Source of the DNA: Fasciola hepatica
Lineage: Eukaryota > Platyhelminthes > Trematoda > Plagiorchiida > Fasciolidae
Assembly: GCA_948099385.1 (NCBI GenBank)
Contig: CANUEZ040000193.1
Coordinates: 3,112,501 to 3,176,500 of the forward strand
Direction: 5' to 3'
Length of the DNA stretch: 64,000 nucleotides
Shown one piece after another: positions 25,123-39,247 of the stretch. The first letter of the stretch is position 1, and each line of letters begins with the position of its first letter. A program made the position numbers and the translations under genes. Under the pieces are notes generated by a model that was not told the DNA's origin, did no database searches, and worked only from the letters and a program-made list of their open reading frames with translations.

Positions 25123-27784
25123 ATCCCTGATGAATCTGAATAAGTAATTGAAAAAACGGACACTGAGGGTGAAATTCCTTCTGTATACTTCCTTCGGTCA
25201 CGTTCATATAAGATCCTGATTCAGCAGAAAACCGTGTGTAACTTTATCTAGTGTAGTTCATACAAATCAAGAACTCAAATTCATCACGGTCATGTGAACT
25301 AATGGGAACAGGATTCCTCTTTGTTAGTAATTAAATTTGGTGGCAGTGATCGAAGTTTTACTTTGGAATGAGATACTATTTTTAAAGCAAGAGTAAATGA
25401 TTTGAGGAGAAACAATAGAAGGGCAAACGATTTCACACGAAAGAAATGGAAAATTATTGCAGGCCATATCGGAGCGATTAGGATCCAACTTTTTTCCGTT
25501 CATCCCTAATTGGCGTCCAGTTGGTAATGCAGACGAACTATTAAGAAAGCGACCATCCGGTTACTTCTTGCAAGTCTACTTTGCAAATGTGAACGACAAA
25601 CTCGTTTTTTGTAAATGTGTTGCGTGCTTGCGTGTTTATGCGAGGTGGGTGGTGAGACTGCCCGATCTCATGGGTTGAACCTACGCACACGCAACAAGTG
25701 AACCGAAGATCAGAAGTTCTTGTCTTACCATGAACAAATCTCTCTTGCCATGGCAATTTGGTTCAGTAAACGTGTAGCTCTCACTACCAACAATAACATC
25801 CACGGCTAGCTCAATTCAACTGTCCTCCACTGTCAGACCATTAATCAATTAATCTTTCCTTCTTTCAGGTAGCCCTTTTGTTTCCAAGTTAACGAGGACA
25901 GAGAAGTGCCGACTCGCTGCAGACAATTTGGCACGCTCAGTGACACCAGAAGGAATGAGAAACAATACCGAACGGCCATTTCCGTTCACCAACCAAAATC
26001 TTTTCCCTTATGGACCACATGGTAATTCGATAAACTTCACGATAGATGAAGTAGGAGACAGGTTGTTATTTATCCTAAGATGGTTATGGTAAAAGGTAAC
26101 AAACCCTTACTAAACTTCTACGAAAGCCATGATTTGGTATACTGTGAAAATTCTGAAATGTTTTGATCAGCAAACCTCTTTCGAATGCTGTGAATACCGC
26201 TCCATTTTAAATTCTTTTGTGCTCAAACCATATAGGGAGAAATAAGGAGAAATGGTTTTGATTCGCGATCCGATTACGCAATAACCTCTCAAGTATTTAC
26301 TGGCAGGAATAACGGTTTGTGACTGTGGTGTTGTAGCTCTATAGGTTAGCCGTTTCTGACTGACAAAGTATTGTCAGCGATTCTCATTTAACATTCTCTA
26401 GTGGACTCTTCTAAGAACAGTATCCGTTCCCAATAATGGAGCAGCAGTGAAATCACAAAGTTATCTAATGCTTTATCGTTTAGGGTGTAACGATGAGTTG
26501 GCAGAGTATAGAAAGCCCACATACATGAGCAGAAGTAACGACAAAACCGACAATGTCTCCGATAAGGTTTTTCCACCAGTGATGTGCATATAACCTAGTT
26601 CATAGTGGAAAATCTTGGTGGAACACAATAAACATGGTATTTGAGATTTAAATAGAACTCGAAATGTGTTTCAAGAGCTGGAACCACTATCTGCAACAAA
26701 AAGGCTACCGGCTATAAAGCAGTTATATAAAAAAGGTCCCGAAAAAGCCAGCTTCGGACCTCTCTGTCCTCACATATACAGCATTACGAGGTTAGCTGGT
26801 GTCACGTGACTTGAGTTTCCTATGGCATTACACGTTTTTGGTGGCCAAACGATAAAAGATTTTTTCTATGAATGGAATAATTAATTGCATATATACATTT
26901 GAATGTGCTTTTCAGCTCCGTTCTGTGTTTTTGACAACTGCTGATTCGTAAGTAGTACTGACCAAGTTCTTGATCACCGAAAGAACGGAGTGTGCTACAA
27001 AGAAGCCACATTTTCTAAGCATTCTTTTGGTACGAACAGTAAAACCATCAGGTTTAAAGGAAGAACAGTTCTTTGTGTCATCTTTATCCGGGGAACATTT
27101 ATTTAACTGAAAGCACTTTTCTGTAACAAATAAACGATTCCTGTAGCCACATTTATTGACATAAATCCTTCTTCATTTATTTGGCTATTTTAAGATGTGC
27201 AATTCATGTTCTGTTTCCAGTGCTGAACAGGGGTCTTTTTAAAATGATATGGCCATCTTTATTTGATATGGGAATGTTTTGTAAGAAGAATTTGCTGTAG
27301 GTTGTGTCGAAGATTTCCAGTGATTACAGTGTTATCATCTTAGATTGATGGTTTCAAAAACTACACGATGAATTATTCCAGATTAGGGAGAAAAGGTCTG
27401 CGACCAACACGACACGCATAACGATTAGGCTTTTGTAATACCAGGGAGCGTCAGCAGACTCCTCTTCGCCTACCAATGCTTAATGCATATGGCAAGATGG
27501 GGTTGGACCAAGGCTAGTTGCATGCGATTGAAACAACTTAATTTGTCCTGAAGTGTGGTCCTTTTGCTACACCAGAGCAACGCAAACCTTTTAACAGGAC
27601 TGAATAGGGCAGTGGATCAGTGGAAATGATTTTACTTGGAAATGAATTATAAGTTGTCTCCATAACTGTCATGTAAGTGGAGCCATACCACGAATAGTGA
27701 TGCGTTGTCAACGGTCAGATCCTGGAAGCATGGCATGGCCACTTCATCCTTGTTAGTAATCCCTAGCGCGGGAAAATCTACTAT

Positions 27785-27850
27785 GTCCTCACTGGGAACT
27801 GAACCCAGAAAGATCGATTTGGAGTCGAATATCTAAGCCCTAGCACTTTC
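27785..27850 (-). repeat. tRNA-like SINE or tRNA pseudogene, - strand
   Basis: On the minus strand a T-arm of five perfect pairs (CTGGG/CCCAG, 27792-27808) follows an anticodon-type hairpin TCGA-loop-TCGA (27813-27827) whose loop is CTCCAAA. The D-arm and acceptor stem are not convincing, so it is called a tRNA-related repeat rather than a gene. Confidence 0.4.
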
Positions 27851-30800
27851 GAGGTGACGATGAATGGTTTGTTTATTTAGTGTAATAAATGACGTCGCAT
27901 CCATCTGTCATCGACTTTGAGAATGAACGACCAGTTGCCTACACAGCAATCTGCTCCCTAATAGACTACTCCCATGTAGAGATCTAAGTGCAATGAAGGC
28001 ATTCCGGTGAACAACCTACAAATCTAGATTACTCTCCGAATGGTCCCCAATGTTGATTTGGTCGTTCACACTGCAAGATGAATTGTGTTACGTGAAAGAT
28101 TTCATAGTAGAATTCAGATTTCCCTAAATGTTGAAAAAGTCTTGAGTTGTCGGTGGTCGATGACAAATCAAAACTTTCTCAGTAGAGTTGTTGGGGATTT
28201 ATTTTTAGGTTAAACTGAGAGTTAATTGCGACAATCGCCTCACATTGTGATGAGCGAACTCAAAGTGAATCGCAAAACAATAGGATCTCTTATATGCACA
28301 AAATAAAGTTAGTTCAGAAACTGAAAGGATTTTACTCACTACCAGTAATGCAAGTGAAAAGTGATCTTAGAATTTTCCACTACGACATTTGACGTCTCGA
28401 TGCTTTCAAATCGTTGTTTTTGATAGCTTGGGAGAATACCGTGTTCAAATATTTGACAGTCGAGTCGGCAAGCAAGTGAGCTAAAATTTTATATAGTCCG
28501 ATGAACGTTAGCTTGTGTGATAAAAAATCACACACACTCACAAAGGTTCGCCACCCTAATCACGGATTTTCCGTCTATTCAAATGTGGTTATGCTCGGTT
28601 CAGGAGATTCGAACAAATCGAAGCGTCAATGCCCTTGCTCGGTTTGAAAGATGTGTACCTGCTTGCTATGTGACAGCTCCTAGATGTCAAAATTAGAATT
28701 AAACCGCATACATTTTCACGTAGTTGTTGAAATCACAATGATGGTGGATGGATGTTGTTTTCCAGTCGTATCCGGTGGCAGTTTTTGTTGTTGTCGTTGC
28801 CGCTGGTGCTGATGGTTTAGGTGGCCACAGTGATCCGTATTGGGCGCGTTACAGCTGCCACTCCACTGTTTGTGTGATCGACGGACGGCTCAATCCACTA
28901 GTCCGTGGTAGACGAATGACTACAGCCTGAATGAAGCAGAAAAAGTCTACTGGGTAGAAAATTAACAGATCGGTTTCATCATCGATTCTAGTTGTCGAAA
29001 AATAGTTTTCACTGCGCAAGATGAAACGAATAAATCGGTAATTTGTGAACAAATAATTTCGTTGTAATTCAGTCAAAATACAATAGCACAGTTTCCCACA
29101 ATTTCATAGACAATCCTGTGGTAAAGAAATGCATCACACATTCGAGCAAAACAATGTCCATAAGCTGAAATCTCATCAAACTTATAATTTTACTTGATGC
29201 GCTGGTAAGTCCTTTAGTTAGGCAACCAACTTTACTCTGCTCATTTTATTGCAACCCAAATTTTCTGTTCAAGTCTGAAGAACGGTCTGAACAGAGAAAT
29301 ACAGCAGCATTTAAGAATAAAAGTAGAGTCCAGTAATTTGAGAATTCATGACATGAACCTAAATCTCTGACCCCTACTGATAGCTTGCCCAAGTGGGTCA
29401 CGTAAATCTGTTGTAATAAACCGTAGTTTTTGTGTTGTTCCACTCAAATTTTCAGTCAGGTTGTTGCTGATCCCATTTGCTTTAAGGACGTATTTGGATA
29501 AATTTTCAGTCTTTCATCAACCAGCTTCGATTGGATGGGATAGTGAAGTTTGTTTATGGTTCTGACCCCATGGAATAAATTGACTGAACTGTGCGGTAGA
29601 TACGCAATAGAAGTGAATCCGAGTTATGCTCAGACAAACTGTCACTGCTTTTACAGGAAAAAAGTTGTTCTTGCTTTTGAAATCCCTGAAAAAGTATTTT
29701 TGAGGCTTTCCTTCTTTCTCGAGGAACAAAAGATGGGACGTTTTAATAGTGCATAATTTCATAAAACGCTTCAAGTATCCTAGAATGTTCTCAATTGCAA
29801 AGCCGCAAGCGGCACATTTATTTACACTTCCAATAAACTACAAAGCTCCTTTTCAAATTTTAGAGACATAGGACAATGAAATATCCCATCATAATTTTAC
29901 GGACACATAAACTATGCAAATCTAGTAGTCAATGTGATCGTCTTATCCTGACATATTTCAAGGGTTTCCAAGACTTTCACTTGTATGTCGAATGGTAAAT
30001 TCGCGTGCACGTCGAAAAACGTGTAACCTGGGTACATTCGTATGTAAATGCGTACGTACATGTATACAAAAATATGCATGTAATCGAGTGCATAAATAAA
30101 TACATACATGCTTGTCGTCACATTCATTCATACATAGAATGACCGCAAGCCATTTGCTGCCATTTCGAGCCATCTTTTTTTCGCAAGTTGGTAAAATGAG
30201 AAGCAACCTGTAGACATTACTATTACAGAAACTCAAAGATGTAACCTGGTAAATGCCGCAAAACAAGCAAGGAGGAAGTAAAACGTAAACTCCGGCGAAG
30301 TCATTTAAACCTTTCCCGGTAAATCGTGTCATTTTCTGCTTATGGAGACGACTGCGTTACCAGCACTGGATTCTGGTAAGTGCTTCTGGTATCGTGAAAG
30401 TCGCATTTTGAGAAGTTTCAAGGGACAATGGTCATGTTTAATCATACCGAAATTTGGATTTTTTTTGGAGCCATTCCCGAAGAATTTCTTCCAACAATAG
30501 GAATCAGGGAGTTTATGGAGTATAATGCTCAGTTTATTCTCCAACTTTCCTTCCTATCTTCCTCAGTAGTCATCATGGGCTCTATTACACACTACCCTCT
30601 AGCTTTTACCGTTTAATCATGAACCGAAAGCATTTCCTCATACTTTAGAACAGAATACTTTGTCAATAAAGATGAGAACACTCCACAGTTGGATGGCAAG
30701 TGAATTATTTGGACATTCGAGTGGTCTACAGTGTTGTAACTTCTGAAGAAAATAGTGAATTATAGTAGATGTGGTTAATTATATCCATCATAATTTGAAT

Positions 30801-31769
30801 GTAGCTATTTTCGACATAAACAGAGTGGGTGATATTTGAGAGAAGTCACTTGTTTGCGGTTCGTCAGTAGGTTCTTCTGTGTAAAACTCGAGGTCGCATT
30901 GTTATACCTGGATATTGTGATATTTTTGTTACCGATAGGATGCAGACCCTCAAGTTCTTACCCAAAAATCACCCAGTGAACGTCCCTTGGCTTACCTCAA
31001 AAAGTACACTTTACCAATTTATGTATGGGGCGACCTCCATGTATACAATCTTTTTATTTCCTATTTTGTTAGAGGTAATTTGTCACTTGCCTTCAGGCAT
31101 TATTATCGATAAATAGATGGAACAGCTCACTAAGCGTTGTTCGTTGAGACATAGGGCCTACAATTTGCATTGAACATCTACTTCCGGGCTAACAGCCCAA
31201 CGTTTCGTCATTGTTTATCCCAGTAAGCCGTATCAAATAATACTGAATCTAATTCGTTCACCCGGATCCCTGCTGGCTCATTGTTCTTGATGTTGCGAAA
31301 CTTGTGTTTGTGACTTAAAGTTCAAATTATCACTTTCTTTCACAAAGTAATTATCCTAACTTCAATAATCTGAAGAAACATAAGAAATGTCATTGAGTTT
31401 TATCTTCGAAAAGTAATTGGAAGTCTACCTTTGACGTCAACTATGCTTTCAGTTGTGAACACACTGACCCCTGCAGTTTCCTACAAGTAACTTTCAAGCA
31501 GAAATAAAGTAGGATTTTTTCATATACTTTTTCCTTGGTGGTTTCTTCGAAGGCTGGTATACACGAACTATTTTGAGTAAAAAGAGAGTTTCAAGATGAC
31601 ATAAATAATAGAATTACTTTCGGTATCTATAACTGTTTGTAAGAAGCGAAGTTCTTGAATTACAGACCACATTTTCAATTGAAATGTGGTCAAACCCATG
31701 ATATAGCTTGTCTGGGAAGTGCACAAATGAGATTTGCGGAAGTAGGGTAATTATAATCGGTTTAATGAA

Positions 31770-32600
31770 AAAAATATCGTGGCTGGTTTGGTATGGAGTA
31801 ACCGGATAAATGGAGATCCAATCAAGAGGCTTGAGGCAATGAATAGGACCGTGTTCATTGACGAAGTCTTTCATACATTTCTCCTAGTTAACCTACAAAC
31901 TACTCGAGTTTGCATTTCATTTACTGCATGCCTAAAGGAGAAATATTGCATCATACGTGTGCTTGCTTGAGGATGGGTGCAATATATTCACGTTGAACAA
32001 TTCCGTGACCCTGTGAGCTTCACTTATTTCATTTAAATAATACTCCATACCCAGCTTCACTATCATCCACACGAGTTTGTGCTGGATTTCAATAATACCG
32101 CACAAAACACCAATATTCCACTGCTGTCCATTTAAGTGTCCTCCACGTGGGTGGTAGAGTCTCCGAGCAGCAAGGAAAAAGTGAACGAGTTACAGAAATG
32201 ACGTTTGACAAATTCTAGCAGCGATGGATTATCAGTTGTCTTTGGCAGATTGATAAATTCCACTTCGGTGAGTCTGGGCGTGGTGGACTGCTACACACCA
32301 GCCGAAAATTGTGCCTCAAATTAAAAATAGTTTTTTGTCAAAAAAAGCATCGCACTTTTTGTGTAGTTCATAATTTTTGAAGCTCAAAGATGACAGACTA
32401 AATTCTCAACTCTGGTCAAACGACTCCAAGGCAATTACCCTTGTTTATACAAAGTTTGAATTGGCGGAAGTTCAAATTGAATGGAAGATTCAGAGCACTG
32501 GTGTGATTCTAAGTGCAAAATATTTTCCCGCCTGTCGGTGGCAAGTCACACGTGACAAATGCATACTATAATAAATTCTTTGAGACAGAAGTTTGCACAA
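31770..32600. repeat. Diverged direct repeat, copy 1
   Basis: About 0.8 kb that aligns with 32771-33581 in the same orientation. Anchors include the block at 31774-31802, the gaataggacc...gttcat block near 31840, the tctccgagcagc block near 32160, the ctcaaag...gactaa block near 32380 and the cacgtgacaaa...gcacaaa block at 32550-32598. Similarity by eye is roughly 65-80 percent with indels. No protein frame is shared. The family is not recognised. Confidence 0.65.
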
Positions 32601-32770
32601 AGCCAAACCAAGGTCTGACAAAAAGTGTAGCTACACTGCTAGCGTCATCCAGCTTGATATGCGAAGAATGTGGTTGGTAGGGGTCCCTTTTCCCCACAGC
32701 ACTACAATCGGAGGCAAAAGAATGAGTTTTGTGGAGAAGAAAAATACAAACAAGTAAGTTAGCTGAATGA

Positions 32771-33581
32771 ACAAATATCATGGTTGGCCTGGTATTGAGT
32801 AACTGAATACGCAGAGAACCACTTAGGATACATGGAACATTGAATAGGACCAAGTTCATAGATTAGAGCTTTCATATATTTCTCCTGTTCAGCCTAATGC
32901 TCACTCGAGTCAAACAGTTACTGCGTTCTTGCGTGAAGGGAGTTCACTCTAAGCATGCTTATTGGAAAATAGGCACAACCCAGCCCGACCAAATCATCCT
33001 GTGGTCCAGTGAGTGTCCCTTATCTCATTTAGTTAGTATTTAGAATCGGCCTTAGTACTGGCTATCAGAGTTTAAACCAGATTTCAGCAATTTCTCATTG
33101 ATATCAGTATTTAAGTGCCGATAATTTGCTGTCTTTAACTCTGGGCGGAAGAGTCTTCGAGCTGAATGAAAGACCCGGAAAAACTACAGCAGTAACCGTT
33201 GAAAAGTTCCAGCAGTAAAAAATTCACAGTTTTCTAGATGTTAATATTGCATCCCACTCATCAACCTCAAAGTTTGTCCTAAATAAAAAGCTTACTAGGG
33301 TCAAAATAAATTTATCCAACTTCCGCGTGAGTCCTAATGTTTGAAATTCAAAGGTAATTGACTAATCTCCCAAGTCGCGTTTGGGCGGCTGATCAAACGA
33401 ATCCAAGCCAATTAATCATATTAGGAAGGCGTAGAATAAGTGGGAGTTTAAAGTGGTTGGAGGGTTGAGTGCACTGGGATACTCTAAAACATCAAGCTTT
33501 TTCCCTTCCAGTCAGTAAATTTGAACACGTAACAAAGGGCATCCTGCAATTGCATCTGTGAGGCAGAATTGTGCACAAAAA
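32771..33581. repeat. Diverged direct repeat, copy 2
   Basis: Second member of the pair, about 1 kb downstream of the first and colinear with it over its full length. The roughly 170 bp between the copies is not repeated after this copy. This fits either an old tandem duplication or two old insertions of one family. Confidence 0.65.
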
Positions 33582-36500
33582 TTACTGAGTGGATTGAAAA
33601 ACATGTTTAAAACTTATGGTTCTAGTTTCTATTGGCTCAAAGTAGCAGTCGAAATTGTAATTTTAGGGTTCTATGGGAACCGGATGTTTCAGTCCACAAG
33701 TGATATACGCCAACGCAGCACAAACGGCAATTTTAGTGCAAGGCGAAACATGTGTTCCCTCAACCTTTCATTAGTCCCACAGTAACTAAGAATAATAGAA
33801 CGGAATGAATGTTCGTTGCCGTTCTTCCCATCTGTAATTATGGTCCATTGGTGAATTGAGTCACAGAATGTTACACGAAGTGTTTAATTGTTTCAACAGT
33901 TGTTCATTGAGGATGAGAAGTTAGGCAGTGCTGAATTTAGAGTCACTTGAACAAACGTTCTTCTCATCAATCCAACGAGTTGTGCTGTTCAAAGAGGTTA
34001 ACTCAAACTTTAGGATTTCCAGAGAAAAAAACAGTCCCAAGTGACAAAAAAATGTGTCGGTTTCTTTCATGCAACTAACCCATAGTTGATTCTCTAATGA
34101 ATCATTTAGCTATGACGGGCTTCTGGTTTTGACCCATATACAAAGGACCATTGAAAAGTGTCCCGTGATTTTCAGTGATATTTGCCCAAAGGACGTCCCA
34201 AACATTAGCAGACCTGTACACAACTATTAGGAGTTAATTCATTACTATCATTATCTCATCCTACTGGGAGCATACGTGGAAACTGTCATTTGTAATTCTC
34301 CGGCAAACCTAAGTCGTACGTATTAGCTGGAACCCAGAGGTAATCTATTCTATAAACTTGGTTGCAAAAGGAAATCTCAGTTGAGACGATGCCGCAGTAC
34401 GAATGTTCTTCATTTTTACCAAAAACGTCTTACCTCATTGATCGATCTGTAAAGGGGAAACATATTCAACTGAACTAGGCACAAATAATGACTTTCCTGG
34501 AAAACGGCTGCCAAGCAAAAGGAGAACGGTTACTTTGATAAGCTGCCGTGGCATGGAATATTGAACAAGTTAGTTTGCAAGAGGATATTTCATGAACCAT
34601 GTGTCAGTGTCTGTGTTAGCATGACACTGTAAAATAATCAGTTTATCCTTTCCGACGCAAAACTCACAACACGGTTACACATAACCCTGGTGTATGGTTC
34701 TTCTTGTGCTGACTAAAAAATACAGTTTTGGGAGTTTGGTTATAGGAATGGAACCAGGATTTGATTTGAGTTTCTGTGAACAACATAAGAGAAGGCGTGA
34801 GAAATAGGGCATGATACAACAAGACAGGATGCAGTACGGCTAGTTAAAGGAAACTCCTGATGGAGTAGCACCAGTCAGTTATGCGCCTATACAACTATAA
34901 ACGAGGTTGAAAAACCAAGCAATGTTCGCATCGTGTTAAGGTTTAAGATAAAAGGCTAGGTTTGCACATTTGTCATACAACCCCAAAAGAGCAGAATCTC
35001 AAAATACTTTTGCATGTTTTAGAGCTTCTGTGTGGTAAGGAAACTGGATTTTCCAGCCCATAGACGCATATATGATTGGTTCAGTTGCCTTAACAGCATG
35101 CATCACAGGGGAATCAGTGTTGAATCGTTTAGGGCATCTCAAATTCGTTTTTGCCGGGGATCCACGAGAATACTTTCAAGGAAGTTCAAGCTCCCACGCT
35201 GTCCTGAAAGACAATCCTAAGTGATTGTCTTCGGCTAAACCAAAGGTCACTGGTCAGTAAAAATATTCCACTTGTATTCTGAAGGACTACGAATCAAATT
35301 CTTCTTCCAAACTTGGAATCATAAGGCTGACAAGATAGGGATTTGTGTTCGCAGAAAGTATATGTATATGTGCCCGATAGTCTGTGGTTGAAAGTGGCAA
35401 TAAATTCCAGTAGATACTTTGTGTGCACCCCTGTGGTCTGCCAAACAACAAATGGTAATCTAGCTCGAGAAGTCGCTAGAAGATGGATGGCAAGCGGAAA
35501 CAATAGATCATGCGGTTTACTGATGTCCATGGTTTTAATTATTACTGGTTTGTGTTTTTGTAACCGGCGGGGATAACCCCGTAACAGTAGCCCCAGTGAT
35601 TGCGAGTTTCTAGCTGTTCTGGTCTGGTAATATGAACTTGCCAACTTTTCCGTCCCAAATCACGTTGTTGGTCAGATACCGGGTCAGCCAAAGTAAAAAA
35701 ATGGTTGTTTCTCATGGGATCATTATCTGGGCGGAGCTAGCTCTATCAATATGAAGGCTCGTGCCAACCGATTTCCAGATGCATAGACATACCAGGCTGT
35801 CGATGATAATACATAAATGAAAACAAGCTAACTCCTAATAGTGTGGTCTAATTATTCTCAATTGTATCTCTGGACACAAGTGATTTACCCTCTCCAGCAT
35901 CTTTGTTTTATTTCTGATTTCTACAAGGCCCTATTTTTTACTATTTAGAGAAGCCCATATCTCCAAGTTGATAATATTCTCACCCCACATAAATAATTAG
36001 TTTCAGATGAACTGCAGTTCACTGTAGTTCAGAGTGGGATTCAGTGGAGTAACAATGATTTTCACGACCAGTTACATAGTGTGTATTTGAGTTATCCCAT
36101 AGAAAGCTATATTCCATTATCCGTCCGTTGACTTTTAGCACAGGCGCGTTCGATCCGGCTATTTATCACCTAAGAGCATTTCATAGACTGATGACAAACA
36201 ACCACAGTGCTGGTGATTCAACTGCAGCATACGTACGCTTTCCTGCATACTTCGGCTGCCCACAGAAAAATGTCGCAACTTGTACACTAGAAAATTAAAT
36301 TACTGACTCGGGTGGACTGTGATTACTTTTAAAGCAGTTCGGTCACTACAATCTGCCTCTTTCATTAAGAATTCTGGATGAATGTCTCACGATTTGTTGA
36401 ATCGACTTGAGGAACGTCAAACAATCACTGGAGACAATGAATAACTTCTGAAGAATGTGGACTTGTTTCCGCATCCCGATCGACCCCCGACTCATCGGTG

Positions 36501-37876
36501 GTCCGAACATGCTCGTTTCCAGTAAGTCGAAAATTCGATTGTGCGCGGCACGTTCCAATCGCAACAGACGAAACAAACACGGACCGTAATTACTCACGCA
36601 GTCTCATACAGACTCGCGCAAACACATGCGTGACGGACCTACGTAACAAGCTATCTCCTCTCTGGTGACCCCACGTGTATTGTTTGTCTGTGTCCGTGTC
36701 TCTGCATATGCGTATTTGTAAGTGAATAAAGGTACCAGAAAATCACTCGCTGTGAAATGATTATTTACGATTCGACGACACGTTTCAGTGGAAAACGGAA
36801 GAGGCCACACGGAAGCGATTGCGAGGACAAACTTGAGATCCTTGCCTTAGGAATGTCACAAATATTCGTTACTTAATTAAGTAGGATAAACATCCTATTG
36901 AAAAATAGCTCGCAGGTAACCTAGTCGTAGGGACTTCATGCTATGCTGTGGTTGGCATTGATATCGGGGTCAGTATTCTGCGGATTTACTAGCTATCTCA
37001 GTGTCTTGAAGAAATCAGAAACGAAGCAAAAAATTAGATTCTGCTGATGCAGTTTATGGTTCTTACAAGGGACGGAAAATAGTGTCATCAAACGATTTTA
37101 GCGCTGGAATCGCCAGTGGACTTAATGGAAGCAATGTACAGGCTTTTCATAATTGTTGGGAATCATCAGTGATGCACATCCACTGAGCTCCAAAAAGATT
37201 CAAGCCCGAGGTGGACGAATGCGAGTCAAGCTCATAATCACTAGGCTATCCGGGCTAATTCTCAACGGTTTTTTAAACGATCTACACTACTCGGTGGCAC
37301 AGGGATGGATAACCTATTCCGGTCTCTTACGATGCTCAATGATCAAAAAACAGAATTGTTCATGAGAAGATGACTGTCGTTTTGAGTCAAGGAAAGCCTG
37401 AAGTGAACTGTGGCTTTATATGGATTCACCCCGACAACCCATCTACAGTGCTCGTTGTATGAGTGGCTGGGACGTCACTGGAAGACGCGGAAAGCTACAG
37501 GGACCGCAAAGTTTTCTCATCCAAGGTTTTGGTGATACCAGTGTTACTGCAGTGATTTTTAGCGACTGATCCTGTTCTGAATTCATGTCTGAATCAAATT
37601 CTTATTATTTACAATTTGCCTTCAGCTGCCCCATATTTAATGAGGCTGTGGTACACACCTCATATTAGCTTCTTGCATGTCTTGTGCCCCATCACCCCTT
37701 CTACTAGCCCTCATTCTTCTCTTCCTTTAACACACCACACAAACTAATCGTTCAGTCTCCTCTCGGCCCATTGTGAGTCTGTTTTCTGAATGTTTCCAAT
37801 CGACTAACTAACACACGGATATATCTCAGACATATACATGCACACACATACAGGTTCCCCACAATTATCACTAGCT
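33582..37876. other. Mostly unassigned AT-rich DNA
   Basis: Open frames are short and uninformative except the weak candidate at 36.35-36.60 kb (minus). A short TG/CA-rich patch lies at 37828-37850. Confidence 0.45.
36346..36597 (-). CDS. Weak coding-exon candidate, unidentified
   Basis: Minus-strand frame of about 80 codons with balanced composition and helical stretches (FRLLRLERAAHNRIFDLL, VHILQKLFIV, FLKSIQQIVRHSSRIL), in a locally GC-richer patch. No domain is recognised. A good donor-like gtgagt lies at its upstream edge, which argues against that edge being the exon start. Treat as a possibility only. Confidence 0.2.
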   Translation of the reverse strand: MSNYGPCLFRLLRLERAAHNRIFDLLETSMFGPPMSRGSIGMRKQVHILQKLFIVSSDCLTFLKSIQQIVRHSSRILNERGRL

Positions 37877-38016
37877 AATGGTGAAATTTTATTGTTTAAT
37901 ACCACAATCGATAGTAAAACCAGTCTTGAAAAAGGTTACCGCTGGTGACCGAAAAGTCGACAACCTACCAACGATTTCGACTACGCTGTGTTATTGAACA
38001 ATAAAATTTTACCATA
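37877..38016. repeat. Short inverted repeat, 23-bp arms
   Basis: Arms at 37878-37900 and 37993-38015 pair at 21 of 23 positions around the core aaattttattgtt, separated by 92 bp. It could be a small foldback (MITE-like) element or a hairpin in a transcript. No target duplication was seen at the ends. Confidence 0.5.
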
Positions 38017-39226
38017 ACATTTCACTTGGAGCATCAATTTTTCGATACACTTCGAACCGACCTCAGTTCTGACACTTTTATCACCAGCTTGCCATTGATG
38101 ATCACTTCCGAGCTTCGATATAACCCGTTTTCGACTGACTACGTCTTGAATTTATGTATTATTATTCATCGTTCGCCGTTTCATTTGAGCCCCCTTTTAA
38201 GTACAGTCTTTTATTGAAACACGTGGATGTTGTGTTACTCTCTTTGATTACCACGCCGCGCTGTCATGTTCACCTCTGAAAGTTGATTTTGTTTCGACGG
38301 TGTATCCACATATACGGAAACCCGACCAGGGGCTTGTGCTTATTAACATTGTTTACTGTAAGTTCCCATAAACAACGGCGTATTCCCAGATAATCATACC
38401 AACGGTTACGGGTTTTATGTTACTCGATAGTTTGGTTAGATTTTGTACGGGGAACTGAAATAGCCACAACTAAGTTAGGAGTAGGATAATCAAATTCATA
38501 CGCCTAATGAAAATGATTTGACCCAGTAATGAGATTTATCTTGATCTCTTAAGCTTTCTTTGAGACACGGTTGACAATCAAACATTACCAATAGTATCGC
38601 CTATTTGTCTGTTTATTAGTCACACATTTCCTCCCATGATTGTCACTTGCGACAAAGTGCACGGACAGTGATTGTATACAAATAGCAAGTAGGCTAAGTA
38701 CTAACGTGAAATTCGCTGGTGGATCCAATATGTTCGTCTGATGATCTGCACGTGAGACAACTATGAGTGAGATGACTGTTAAGTGCAGGATGAATTTCAA
38801 ATCTCATCGGTTGCTATCAGCACAGATGCACTGGAAATATCTCACCATGAACGTGAATTGATTAAATGGTATGAGCTGATTTTGTAGTAAGGCTTTTTAC
38901 TTGGTAACCACAGAATATCACAGAAAAACCGATAGAGAATTACTCATGTTTGCGAGGAATTGTCAGGAATACATTCTCGATAATTCGGTTTATATGGTAA
39001 TAGTTATTAATGCAGTAACAAACAATGCAGAATAATTGCTTTCGTGTTACTGGAATGGCACTGTCAACGCCTCACAAAACAGCGTTAGGGTACAACGTGT
39101 GTTCGATGCAAACTAGACAAGACAACCTGTTGGATCACCGAGTACTGTAGTAGTCGCTGTTCAACTGCATCCTACTTGGTTCTTATCCCACGTGCTTTAA
39201 ATAACTCTTGGTAATACGCACACGGT
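38017..39226. other. Unassigned, possibly repeat-derived
   Basis: Lies between the 23-bp inverted repeat and the PLE composite. The first 350 bp are slightly GC-richer and may be part of the same old repeat as the inverted arms. No coding motif seen. Confidence 0.35.
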
Positions 39227-39247
39227 GACATCAGAACAGGTTTTCGG

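Larger units (their letters stand above)
21956..31769. other. Mostly unassigned AT-rich DNA
   Basis: Starts exactly at the broken 3' edge of RTE copy 2. Besides the weak exon candidates at 22.8 and 24.9 kb and the tRNA-like fragment at 27.8 kb, nothing could be named. Consistent with intron or intergenic sequence. Confidence 0.45.

Noticed and set aside
35294..35644. 116-codon minus-strand frame
   Set aside because: No recognisable domain, no supporting splice signals and an overlapping plus-strand frame of similar quality.
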